From Flavobacterium johnsoniae UW101 (GTDB lineage Bacteria > Bacteroidota > Bacteroidia > Flavobacteriales > Flavobacteriaceae), in contig NC_009441.1 in assembly GCF_000016645.1 (NCBI RefSeq), positions 682,001 through 746,000 of the forward strand: DNA of 64,000 nt. Reading direction: 5' to 3'. Below the pieces are notes generated by a model. It was not told the DNA's origin, ran no database searches, and was given only the letters and a program-made list of their open reading frames with translations. Below, piece after piece: positions 34,509 to 43,345 of this stretch (its first letter is position 1; every line of letters begins with the position of its first letter). The translations under genes were made by a program, and so were the position numbers.

Positions 34509-35204
34509 ATGGCAAAATTATTAAATCACAAAACTATTCTATCTAAGATTTTTAATATTTCAGAAATTAGTACAGAGGAAGATTTTGTAGCATGCACTAC
34601 TGAAATAGACGATATAGGAGAATGCAAACATTCAGGTCTATTAATATGTTTTGAAAACGAACTCAAATACTTTCATTTTGATGGCGCTGTAAAATTAACA
34701 GATACAATACCAGACAATTTATATTTCAAAAAACTAGATTTAATTAATGAAGAATTAGTTTGTTCTTTTTTATGGCATTGTGAAAAATTATCAAGTGAAG
34801 CAACTCCCATGTATGGATGGCTTTTTGATGAATCATATTATGACAGTAATGCTGATTACTATTTAAAAGGGGCAAAATACGACATAACTACTTGCGTAGG
34901 ATTTTGCATTAAAGTCCTTACCGGTTTTTTAGAAAATCACTACCTACAAACTAGTGACTGGGATTTTTCAACCTTAGATTCTTTGGGTGATATTAAGGAC
35001 AAGTTTTTTAATTATTTGAAAAAAATAGCATTCAATGAAGGGATAAGTGTTGAAGAGCTTCTTGACAAAGATAATCTAAAGAGAATTTTACCAGCAGAAT
35101 TATTTTCATCATCATTTTTCGAAAGAACACCTATTAGAAAAGAAAATACGGATGGAATATTGAATCATATAGAAAATTACTTTACATCCTTAAAAGTAGC
35201 TTAA
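34509..35204 (+). CDS. unrecognised protein, second gene of a two-gene operon
   Basis: 231 residues, acidic, cytoplasmic. The middle has DYYLKGAKYDITTCVGFCIKVL followed by a conserved-looking helix and NHYLQTSDWD. A Cys at the start of a helix after a strand is what papain-like or NlpC/P60-like folds show, but a matching His is not clear, so this is only a hint. Start codon 4 bases after the upstream stop implies joint expression. Function unknown. Confidence 0.55.
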   Translation: MAKLLNHKTILSKIFNISEISTEEDFVACTTEIDDIGECKHSGLLICFENELKYFHFDGAVKLTDTIPDNLYFKKLDLINEELVCSFLWHCEKLSSEATPMYGWLFDESYYDSNADYYLKGAKYDITTCVGFCIKVLTGFLENHYLQTSDWDFSTLDSLGDIKDKFFNYLKKIAFNEGISVEELLDKDNLKRILPAELFSSSFFERTPIRKENTDGILNHIENYFTSLKVA

Positions 35205-35305
35205 AAAGCTAAATAACTACTCTAAAGAAACAAACCTCTAATAGAGTTTTTTTATTCTTAATTTAATCAAACCACTAGAGTAATTATTCGTCCCCTAGAA
35301 ATAAA

Positions 35306-35336
35306 AAAGCCTCTACATTGCTGTAAAGGCTTTCTA
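35306..35336 (-). terminator. terminator downstream of the tRNA
   Basis: AAAGCCTCTACA (35306-35317) and TGTAAAGGCTTT (35322-35333) pair with one wobble; on the minus strand a run of T follows. It lies 13-43 bases past the 3' end of the tRNA. Confidence 0.7.
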
Positions 35337-35348
35337 TTTCTAAATGAG

Positions 35349-35422
35349 TGGTCCCACCTGGGCTCGAACCAGGGACCACCTGATTATGAGTCAGGTGCTC
35401 TAACCAGCTGAGCTATAGGACC
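35349..35422 (-). tRNA. tRNA with CAU anticodon (tRNA-Met, or tRNA-Ile2)
   Basis: The minus strand folds as a complete cloverleaf: acceptor GGTCCTA/TGGGACC with one G-U pair, D arm GCTC..GAGC, anticodon stem CCTGA/TCAGG with loop CTCATAA (anticodon CAU) and T arm with GGTTCGAGCCC. Discriminator base A; CCA is not encoded. CAU may be elongator methionine or lysidine-modified isoleucine; I favour Met without proof. Its 3' end faces the island to the left. Confidence 0.9.
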
Positions 35423-35568
35423 GGTTTAGAGGATGCAATATTACTACTATTTTTCATTCACTCCAAATATTTTAGGACTTGATTTGCATTTAATTTCAAT
35501 TAAATCTATTTGTTTTAAAAACAAGATTGATTTTCAATAGATTATTTAAAATAAAAAATCATCTTTTT

Positions 35569-35973
35569 TTATTTAATTTCCTGGCAAAGCTCGACCAAAA
35601 CGCTATTTGTGTTCTTCGGATGCAGAAAAACGACCAGTTTATTGTCGGCTCCTTTCTTCGGAACTTCGTTTATCAGCACAAAACCTTCGTTTTTTAAGCG
35701 CGAAATCTCAGCATGAATATCTTCAACATCAAAAGCGATATGATGAATTCCTTCGCCTTTCTTTTCTAAAAATTTTGCAATTGGACTTTCTGGGTTTGTC
35801 GCCATCAAAAGTTCAATTTTGTTTGTTCCGGTTTGAAAGAAAGAAGTCAAAACGCCTTCACTTTCTACCGTTTCTTCTTTGTATGACGGAACGCCCAATA
35901 ATTTCTCGAACAATACATTTGCATCATCCATATTTTTTACAGCAATTCCAATATGTTCTATTTTGTTTACCAT
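35569..35973 (-). CDS. mce: methylmalonyl-CoA epimerase
   Basis: 134 residues, a pair of VOC (glyoxalase-fold) repeats. The metal ligands are seen in EHIGIAVKNM, KIELLMA, GIHHIAFDVEDI and VLVELCQ. It interconverts (R)- and (S)-methylmalonyl-CoA in propionyl-CoA metabolism. It is 9 bases downstream of the large envelope-protein gene, though a functional link with it is not evident. Confidence 0.92.
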   Translation of the reverse strand: MVNKIEHIGIAVKNMDDANVLFEKLLGVPSYKEETVESEGVLTSFFQTGTNKIELLMATNPESPIAKFLEKKGEGIHHIAFDVEDIHAEISRLKNEGFVLINEVPKKGADNKLVVFLHPKNTNSVLVELCQEIK

Positions 35974-35982
35974 TTGATTTTA

Positions 35983-38343
35983 TTATAATTGGTTAACATA
36001 AGTATTAAAATAACCGCATTCTGCAATTACGTCCTGATAATATTTAGTATCTGAATAATCTTTTTGAAGCGTTTTAAATCCGTTCCAGGCTATAAAGTTA
36101 ACTTTATCATCATTTGCATCCCACCAATATCTTACGCTGTTGTATTTATTATTATAATATTCGTTTCGTTCGCATTTTGAAATTAAGTACACACATTTTG
36201 CTTTCTGCTCTTTTGTTGTCGCAGCCTGCAAAGCTTTTTGATAATACATTTTTGAAACACTGCAGTCTGTAATCATCTTTTTCATAGAATCTCTAAACGA
36301 GTATGGACTTGAGCCATCTCCCACAATAGTAATTTCATAAAAAGTTCTTCCGTTTCCAAAATGAGAAATATTATAAAATGCGTTTCCTAACAATAAACTA
36401 TTTGTATAAACATCTTCGTTTTTAGCCAGTTTGTCCTGCATATCTTTAATTGTAGTTAAGAAATCCATCTGAGTATATTTTCTTTTTTGATACGCTGCAT
36501 GATCGCAGTCGTGACAATCTTTGATACTTCCGTTAAATGGATTTCCTAAAAATTTATAATACTGAACTGAATCTGTCTGTTTCATAAATTCAATCGCTTC
36601 AGGGATTTTATTTTTAAAAGCCGCCTGAACTGCCTGAAAGTTATTAATGTCTTTTAACTTCAAACTATAAATTCCTGCTCCAATATTTTCGATTTCGGTT
36701 TTATTTGACTTCGCTAAAAATGTTTTTATGCTTTGCAGATTTTTTTCATCATCATAAAAAGCATTTCCATCGTTCCAATAACTGTAACGTGATTCGCCAA
36801 AAATCTCGGCCATAACTAAATTTCCTTTTTCGCGATAAAGTGTCGACAAATAACTTTTGCTCCATGCAGAAGCATTTACATAACGAAATTCCTGACCTTT
36901 ATATGTTTTAGGAAGTTCATTGTATAACCAATTCAAATCGGCCAGAATTGTTTTTTCGTTTTTATCTGTCAGTTTATCAATTTTGCTCAAGTTGTTTACA
37001 AAGCGTAATAAACGAAGCTGCATTCCTGCCAATTCAGTTTTAGGAAGTGTTTTTACTGCTTTATCAAAATTCTTGTCGGCATTCGCATAATCTCCTTTTA
37101 ACGTCTGTAAATATCCCAGAGACAAATCCCATAAATATGGTCGGTCTGTATTTCCTGCCGCCGAAATTTTTGCGATTAAATCCAATGCTTTTTTATCAAC
37201 TTTAACCTGATTTTGTGTTTTATTTTCGGCTATTGTAAGTTGTTTTTTCGGCTGATTTTCTCCGCCATCCTGCTGAAACGAATTATTGATAGTTTCTTCC
37301 AGCCTGTTTACCAATCTCGTTCCTAAATAATTTAAGTGCTCGCTTTTTGGATCTAATTCATAGATCTTTTCAATTGCCTGTTTTTCATCTTTGTAATATC
37401 CATGAATTGCCCACAGCGCTGCTTTTTCTTTATTATTCTTTGCCATTGTCAGCGCTTTATTCCAATCGGCTTCGTTTTTTGGACTAAAACTATAAGCAGT
37501 TACCACTCTTAGTTCAGGGCAATTATCAAAAACCTGTGCATACAAATAATTTGATGCAGCATATTTCTTTTGTTTATAATTGATTCCGGCAACATATCCA
37601 AGTGCGCGGTAATACAAAACATTTTTAGGTACTGAAGCTTCTGTTTTATTAAAAAAGTCGATTGCTTTTTGTTTATCGTTACTGTAAAAACGGGCTTTCA
37701 TGGTAAGAAACCAATATCTGTTTCTTAAAAAAGGGTCTGAAATAGTATTGTAAACATTCTCAATTGACTGAATCATTTTGGCATCGTTAAATGTTTTGGC
37801 AACTACAGGATCGTAACTCCAATAATCTTCACCAATTGAAACGGTTTCAATTTTTTGCGCCAGATACAAGAACTCAACAAAGCTTTTTACCTTTTCATCT
37901 TTCAACGGAATCTTTTTGCCCCATTTTTGAGAACTTTTATTTTCCTTTGCTGTTTTATAAAAAACGTGTAGATCGGTTACTTCTTCTTTGTTTTTGATCG
38001 TATTTTTATCATCAGAATAATAGCTTGGTTTTTCGTCTCCAATTAAAAAATAATTAACTGTCGTCGTATCTACTTTTCCTTTAAGATAATCTGCCCAATC
38101 TGATTTTATGTTTTTATTAAAACGGGAATTATGCTGGGTATCAAACCCAATTCCATAGAAAATACCGCCCGACAAAAACAAAGGCGAATAGGATTTGTCT
38201 GCAAAAGTTTCAGGGGTAAAATTAGAACTGTACGCACCAAAATAATCCCAGTCGCCATCGGCACAGGCATAAATTATTCCGTACACAAAAAGGAAAGCTG
38301 CACTAAAACCAAGAAACAACCTGCTTAAAAATATTCTTTTCAT
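35983..38343 (-). CDS. large uncharacterised secreted protein with TPR-like helices
   Basis: 786 residues. The N-terminus has a hydrophobic signal or anchor segment (LFLGFSAAFLFVYGIIYACA), with a Cys just after it that could be a lipidation site. The next region has WDYFGAYSSNFTPETF, and from about residue 200 on there are many helix pairs resembling tetratricopeptide repeats (for example YYRALGYVAGINYKQKKYAASNYLYAQVF). It overlaps the upstream lipoprotein gene by 41 bases. No enzyme motif recognised. Confidence 0.6.
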   Translation of the reverse strand: MKRIFLSRLFLGFSAAFLFVYGIIYACADGDWDYFGAYSSNFTPETFADKSYSPLFLSGGIFYGIGFDTQHNSRFNKNIKSDWADYLKGKVDTTTVNYFLIGDEKPSYYSDDKNTIKNKEEVTDLHVFYKTAKENKSSQKWGKKIPLKDEKVKSFVEFLYLAQKIETVSIGEDYWSYDPVVAKTFNDAKMIQSIENVYNTISDPFLRNRYWFLTMKARFYSNDKQKAIDFFNKTEASVPKNVLYYRALGYVAGINYKQKKYAASNYLYAQVFDNCPELRVVTAYSFSPKNEADWNKALTMAKNNKEKAALWAIHGYYKDEKQAIEKIYELDPKSEHLNYLGTRLVNRLEETINNSFQQDGGENQPKKQLTIAENKTQNQVKVDKKALDLIAKISAAGNTDRPYLWDLSLGYLQTLKGDYANADKNFDKAVKTLPKTELAGMQLRLLRFVNNLSKIDKLTDKNEKTILADLNWLYNELPKTYKGQEFRYVNASAWSKSYLSTLYREKGNLVMAEIFGESRYSYWNDGNAFYDDEKNLQSIKTFLAKSNKTEIENIGAGIYSLKLKDINNFQAVQAAFKNKIPEAIEFMKQTDSVQYYKFLGNPFNGSIKDCHDCDHAAYQKRKYTQMDFLTTIKDMQDKLAKNEDVYTNSLLLGNAFYNISHFGNGRTFYEITIVGDGSSPYSFRDSMKKMITDCSVSKMYYQKALQAATTKEQKAKCVYLISKCERNEYYNNKYNSVRYWWDANDDKVNFIAWNGFKTLQKDYSDTKYYQDVIAECGYFNTYVNQL

Positions 38344-39307
38344 AATTATTTAAATTGAATTCGTCTAAATCGTAAAATATAATTTCTTTTGGAGACTGAG
38401 CTTTATTATCGTCTAAGTCCTCAGCCATTTCTTTTAAATCGTCTGGAGAAATAGTCTCTGTTTTCAAGAGATCATTTTCTTCGTAATAAACACCATTTTT
38501 GTAATTAGATTGTCTGACTTTAAAAAATATCGGACTTATCTGCTCGAAGTTTTTATCTTTTTTAAGTTCGTTGAAATTCAACTTTGAACGAAGCCCTAAA
38601 ACTTTCTGATTTCTAATATGAATTGCCCACGAATAAATAGGCAGTGCATAATCAAGATGAAGCGGATATTTCTTTAAACTTTTAAGATAACGTTCAGAAA
38701 TTTTTCGGCTGTAAATAGAATTCAGCGAATCTGGCGCTATACTTCCCATGTTATAAAACATCAAAACACCATTATCTACATTTGGAATTTTAGTTTTCTT
38801 AAAATATTTCACCTGATGAAGTCTTATTGTAGCTGAAAGTTTTTTCTTCGAAAGCTTTTTAATCTGTTCAATAAATTTAAGATAATTGTCTTTACTATTC
38901 AAAGACCAGTCGCAGTCAATTTGAATTTCGGCACAATTAATTTTATTCTTGTTATTGATTTCAGTAACTAAATGAAGTGTTTTTTCAGCCAGATCTTCAA
39001 TATCAAGATTCTTATCCAGCATCACTTTATTTTGAATAAAAACAACAGGAACAATTTCAAACTCCTTCATGTCTTCATAAAAATGAACCGGGCTTACCGG
39101 GAATGGCTTTTGTGTTTGAGGATGAAGTCCAATATCAAAATAACGGATATACAGTTTATGTACATCATTATCTTTTAAAGCAGTCTTTTCTGTTTCTGAA
39201 AATTTTAAGTTGGTTTTCCAATAGTAAAAAGAAATTATCGGCTGTTCATTTTTACTGCATGCTGTCAGAAAAAGAAATAACAAAACCCAAAAAAAACTTT
39301 TAACCAA
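38303..39307 (-). CDS. uncharacterised lipoprotein, TIM-barrel-like
   Basis: 334 residues. Lipobox LTAC gives Cys17. The body alternates strands and helices, including VHKLYIRYFDIG, AEIQIDCDWSL and LDYALPIYSWAIH, spaced as in a (beta/alpha)8 barrel, possibly a glycoside-hydrolase-like fold. Its end overlaps by 41 bases the start of the 786-residue secreted protein, which implies cotranslation and probably a joint function at the cell surface. Function unknown. Confidence 0.6.
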   Translation of the reverse strand: MVKSFFWVLLFLFLTACSKNEQPIISFYYWKTNLKFSETEKTALKDNDVHKLYIRYFDIGLHPQTQKPFPVSPVHFYEDMKEFEIVPVVFIQNKVMLDKNLDIEDLAEKTLHLVTEINNKNKINCAEIQIDCDWSLNSKDNYLKFIEQIKKLSKKKLSATIRLHQVKYFKKTKIPNVDNGVLMFYNMGSIAPDSLNSIYSRKISERYLKSLKKYPLHLDYALPIYSWAIHIRNQKVLGLRSKLNFNELKKDKNFEQISPIFFKVRQSNYKNGVYYEENDLLKTETISPDDLKEMAEDLDDNKAQSPKEIIFYDLDEFNLNNYEKNIFKQVVSWF

Positions 39308-39496
39308 AACGAAGTGATATTAATTTAATTCAAAAGTAAGAAATTATATCATATTGATTCTTTCTATAAAGAAAAAAGAAGAACTAAAAAAGAAAACCTA
39401 TTTTTTGAATATTGTAAAATCCATTTTAAAATTAAGTTTTAATACCTTTTTTATACAACAAACAATCTATTACAGATCCATCTTAATAAAAACAAC

Positions 39497-40393
39497 TTAC
39501 AAAAACGTTTCATTCTCAACTTCTTTCAACACCACATTTAAAACATGAATATCTAATTTATCAATTGCAGCAATATCGTTTAAACCTTCACTAATTAGAT
39601 TAAATATTATTCTTTTCTGTTGCAATTGAGTTTTATTTGAATAATTCACAAAATCATCAAGTACAGCAACACCACAAATATACCAGCTTTCTGATGTAAT
39701 TGTTTCAAGCAACGCATTTTCAAAAGAATCAGAAACTTTTATATACAAATGAGTATAATCAGGCAGTTTAAACTTTCTTTCGCGAAGCTTTATTAAAATT
39801 TTACAGCAGAATTCTTTGTCGTAAAATTTAAAATAGGCTTCATGTACACTTTTGAAACAAGGATAAAATCGTACATCCTTAATTAATCTTTTATTTTCAA
39901 CGATTCGATTTCTTCTTTCTTCTCTTTCAAAAATTCTTTTTGCTAAATTCTCCTCTCTAAAAATTATATCATATTGTTTATTAAGCTTTAAAAGGTCGAC
40001 ATTTTTAAGTTCTAACTCTAAAACAGTCAAAATCTGTCTAACCTTTTCAACATCATAATTATCATTCTTTTTTTTCTTCGCGAACAATATATCAAAGGCA
40101 TTATAAAAAAATTGAAAAACATTTTCTACCGTTTTTTCAGCTTCTAATACAAGTAAAACCAAACTAATCATATTTTTGCCACGATAGTAATAAGGTAATT
40201 TGCTACAATATTCTTCCTGTTCTACTTTTGTCAAACTTGAAATATTTACTAGATTAATCTCAAATTCTTTTACAGGAAAATCTATTTTTTCCTGCTTTAA
40301 TTTATCCGAAATTATTCTTCCAAAATATTGAAAAGGCTCTATAAGTCCTCCACCATAAACAATAAAATCATTCTTTAAAAAGTCAATATCCAT
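39497..40393 (-). CDS. uncharacterised cytoplasmic protein
   Basis: 298 residues, highly charged, without signal or membrane segments; largely helical by pattern (for example RIFEREERRNRIVENKRLIKD). No known family recognised. It stands alone with about 190 bases to the next gene on one side and 264 on the other, both AT-rich with no gene seen. Immunity proteins often look like this, but nothing specific supports that here. Confidence 0.5.
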   Translation of the reverse strand: MDIDFLKNDFIVYGGGLIEPFQYFGRIISDKLKQEKIDFPVKEFEINLVNISSLTKVEQEEYCSKLPYYYRGKNMISLVLLVLEAEKTVENVFQFFYNAFDILFAKKKKNDNYDVEKVRQILTVLELELKNVDLLKLNKQYDIIFREENLAKRIFEREERRNRIVENKRLIKDVRFYPCFKSVHEAYFKFYDKEFCCKILIKLRERKFKLPDYTHLYIKVSDSFENALLETITSESWYICGVAVLDDFVNYSNKTQLQQKRIIFNLISEGLNDIAAIDKLDIHVLNVVLKEVENETFL

Positions 40394-40657
40394 AACTCAC
40401 TAAGTTTCATGCAAAACTAAAATGACATTTATATTAAAATATCCCACAGAAGTCATTATTACAATAATTTAAGGCAAAAAATATAAAACTGATGGTAATT
40501 TTTAATTCAGTCAAATTCAGAAATAAAAAAAAATCTATCAACTGTCTAAAATAAAAAAGAAGGAATAACACAAACCTGTAATCCTAATAAATGGATAAAA
40601 AATTTCAATTAAAGCAAATATAATTGTTATTTTGTGCAATCAAATTCAAAAACCGCT

Positions 40658-42346
40658 ATGTTTAAAAGCAAATTCAAATATATTTCATTTTTATTGGTAT
40701 TATTAATGATGAGCTGCGCCAAAAGAGGCAGCATTACCGGCGGATTAAAAGATACACTGGCACCGGTTTTGGTTTCGAGTGCACCAAAAAACTTTACTAC
40801 TGATTTTAAAGGAAATGAAATTAATTTGGTATTTGATGAATATATCAAATTAAAAAATCTTAACAAGCAGCTGATTATTTCTCCTCCAATGAAATATGAG
40901 CCGCTGATTACACCAACCGGAGTAAGTAAATTTATAAACATAAAAATAAAAGATACTTTACTGCCTAATACAACTTACAGCTTTAATTTTGGTGAAAGTA
41001 TTGCCGATAATAACGAAGGTAATGCATTAAACCAGTTTAAATATATTTTCTCAACAGGGCCTTACATTGATTCTCTTACTCTTGGAGGAAAAATTAAAGA
41101 TGCTTATGCAAAAAATGTAGATAATTTTGTTTCTGTAATGCTTTATGAAGCCAATTACAAATACAAAGATTCTGTTATTTACAAAGAATTTCCACGCTAC
41201 ATTACCAATACTTTAGATAGTATGAGAACTTTTAAATTCGAAAATTTAAAAGAAGGAAAATATCTTTTGGTAGCTTTAAAAGACAAATCAAACAATAATA
41301 AATACAACCCAAAAGATGATAAAATAGGTTTTATCAAACACTTTATCACGGTTCCAAATGACACTTTGTTTGAATTAAGTTTATTTAAGGAAACACTTCC
41401 TTTAAAAACATTAAAACCTATTCAGGCTTCAGGCAACAGACTGCTTCTTCCGTACGAAGGAAAACAAAATTTTAAACTTAACAAACCCACTATTGTACTT
41501 AAAAACAATGGTGAAACGTTAGAAACAATTGTAACGCAGTTTCCTAAAAAAGATTCGCTTCAAATATGGTACAAGCCACTAAAAGCAGATTCATTATCGT
41601 TAGAAGTTTCAAAAGATACTTATAATAAAAAATTTACTTTTAAGATTAAAGACCAGAAAAAAGACACTTTAAATATTAAAGCGGTTCAAAACGGAGTTAT
41701 TAATTTTAGAGACCGATTTACTTTAGACACTGAAACTCCATTGGTTAAATTTGATAAATCAAAAATTAAATTAATCAATAAAGACTCTACGGCTGTTGAT
41801 TTTACTACAGAATACAACGAATTTGAACAGAAGTTATATGTCGATTTCAAGAAAGAACCTCTTGAAAAATATAGCTTTACATTTTTCCCGGGAGCGCTGA
41901 CTGATTTTTATGACAAAACAAATGACACCTTATCATACAAGTTAAGCACAAAAGAATATGCTGATTATGGAAACTTAATTTTGAATTTGAAAAACGTAAA
42001 ACGTTTCCCAATAATTGTTGAAATAACAAACAAAAAAGGAGATGAAGTTCTGGCAAGCGAATATTCTGAAGGCAAAACTCAAATTGAATTCAATTTGATG
42101 TTACCGTCGCAGTTTACGATAAGAGTTATTTACGATGACAATAAAAACAAAATGTATGATACCGGTAATTTCCTTGAAAAAAGGTATGCCGAAGAAGTCT
42201 TTTATTTTCAACGTGAAATTGATGTACGAACCAATTGGGACGTTAATGAAACCATTGATTTAAGTGTTCCATACAACCCTGACGTAGAGAAAAAAGAAGA
42301 TCTGAAAAAGAGAAAAGACGACGAAAAGAAACGAAAAGCTTTCTAA
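40658..42346 (+). CDS. Ig-like-domain lipoprotein
   Basis: 562 residues from the ATG at 40658; a GTG eight codons upstream is possible but would not begin with a signal peptide. Lipobox LMMSC. Residues about 25-120 form a Big_5-type Ig domain (LAPVLVSSAPKNFTTDFKGNEINLVFDEYIKL...PNTTYSFNFGESIADNNEGN). The remainder is beta-rich, with a KGDEVLASEYSEG...IRVIYDDNKNKMYDTGNF segment near the end. A widely conserved Bacteroidetes envelope protein of unknown role. It converges with the amidase gene with a 4-base overlap. Confidence 0.75.
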   Translation: MFKSKFKYISFLLVLLMMSCAKRGSITGGLKDTLAPVLVSSAPKNFTTDFKGNEINLVFDEYIKLKNLNKQLIISPPMKYEPLITPTGVSKFINIKIKDTLLPNTTYSFNFGESIADNNEGNALNQFKYIFSTGPYIDSLTLGGKIKDAYAKNVDNFVSVMLYEANYKYKDSVIYKEFPRYITNTLDSMRTFKFENLKEGKYLLVALKDKSNNNKYNPKDDKIGFIKHFITVPNDTLFELSLFKETLPLKTLKPIQASGNRLLLPYEGKQNFKLNKPTIVLKNNGETLETIVTQFPKKDSLQIWYKPLKADSLSLEVSKDTYNKKFTFKIKDQKKDTLNIKAVQNGVINFRDRFTLDTETPLVKFDKSKIKLINKDSTAVDFTTEYNEFEQKLYVDFKKEPLEKYSFTFFPGALTDFYDKTNDTLSYKLSTKEYADYGNLILNLKNVKRFPIIVEITNKKGDEVLASEYSEGKTQIEFNLMLPSQFTIRVIYDDNKNKMYDTGNFLEKRYAEEVFYFQREIDVRTNWDVNETIDLSVPYNPDVEKKEDLKKRKDDEKKRKAF

Positions 42347-43110
42347 ATCTTAATTTCAAAAACATCTTTATCACTTAGGAAATCCAGTTTTTTTCTCGTT
42401 TCCAACATTTCATTTTTATCTAAATCAACCACAAAAATATCTTCGGTTTCTTGTGGTTCAAGAATGTAATTGCCTAAAAAGTCTATAACCTGCGAGTGAC
42501 CGGTATGCTCATAATTATGATGATCTAAACCAACACGATTTACACCAACAACATAACTCAAATTTTCGATTGCGCGTGCTTTTAGCAGAGCATCCCAGGC
42601 ATTAGTACGCACTTTTGGCCAATTGGCAACGTATAAAAGTAAATCGTAATTTTCTACATTTCGAACAAAAACAGGAAATCTTAAATCGTAACAAACCTGC
42701 AGACAAATTTTCCAGTCGAGATAATTTACAATTACTTTTTCTGTTCCTGCAGTGTAGAATTTATCTTCTCCAGCCAGTGAAAACAAATGGCGTTTATCAT
42801 AATGCTGGATTTCTCCAGATGGAAACACAAAAAACATTCGGTTATAATAGTTTCCGTTTTCAGTAATTACAAGACTTCCTGTCAGGGCACTATTTTTTTT
42901 CTTCGCCATTTCTTTCATCCACAAAACAGTTTCGCCCTGCATTGTTTCGGCAACAGCAGAAGGATTCATTGTAAAACCTGTCGAAAACATTTCTGGAAGT
43001 ACGATCAAATTTACCTGCGAATCGATTTGATTTATTTTCGATTCGAAGTTTTTTCTGTTTGCCGGAATGTCTTCCCAATAAAGATCTGATTGAATAAGTG
43101 CAATTTTCAT
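42343..43110 (-). CDS. omega-amidase / nitrilase family protein
   Basis: 255 residues. The carbon-nitrogen hydrolase triad is present: Glu40 in LIVLPEMFSTGF, Lys106 in HYDKRHLF and Cys140 in CLQVCYDLRFP. The surrounding sequence (EMFSTGFTM, HLFSLAGED) matches the YafV/omega-amidase group, which hydrolyses 2-oxoglutaramate and 2-oxosuccinamate to the keto acids, a metabolite-repair reaction. Confidence 0.88.
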   Translation of the reverse strand: MKIALIQSDLYWEDIPANRKNFESKINQIDSQVNLIVLPEMFSTGFTMNPSAVAETMQGETVLWMKEMAKKKNSALTGSLVITENGNYYNRMFFVFPSGEIQHYDKRHLFSLAGEDKFYTAGTEKVIVNYLDWKICLQVCYDLRFPVFVRNVENYDLLLYVANWPKVRTNAWDALLKARAIENLSYVVGVNRVGLDHHNYEHTGHSQVIDFLGNYILEPQETEDIFVVDLDKNEMLETRKKLDFLSDKDVFEIKI

Positions 43111-43238
43111 TTTCCAAAAATACGAATTTTCAGCTAAAAATTATTTTTTGTCAAAAAAGTATATTCTGCAAAATTTTCTCAAAACACCCTTTAAAACCTT
43201 AGCTTTTTTGGATTATAAAAATACTTGAATAAAATTTA

Positions 43239-43275
43239 TTGCAAAAAAAATGCATTTTTTGCAAAAAAAATGCAA
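43239..43275 (+). promoter_or_regulatory. tandem operator-like sites TTGCA-N7-TGCAA before susC
   Basis: TTGCAAAAAAAATGCA at 43239-43254 and TTGCAAAAAAAATGCAA at 43259-43275, two copies with a 20-base period, that is on the same face of the helix. The second is a perfect inverted repeat TTGCA/TGCAA with a seven-A spacer and ends 18 bases before the -7 box. The identical 17-mer is found before the GH20 gene. Confidence 0.7.
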
Positions 43276-43293
43276 CTGTGAAAAATAAATCTA

Positions 43294-43301
43294 TATATTT
43301 G
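43294..43301 (+). promoter_or_regulatory. -7 promoter element of the susC operon
   Basis: TATATTTG fits TAnnTTTG exactly, 44 bases before the susC start codon. The tandem operator-like sites lie where a -33 element would be. Confidence 0.65.
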
Positions 43302-43345
43302 ATTCGCCAATAAAAAACCAAAAAAAACATGAAAACCAAACTATT

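Noticed and set aside
35349..35422. tRNA as the attachment site of an integrated island on its left
   Set aside because: The 3' end faces the island as would be needed, but I found no second copy of the tRNA end near 28.8-29.3 kb and no integrase gene in the island.
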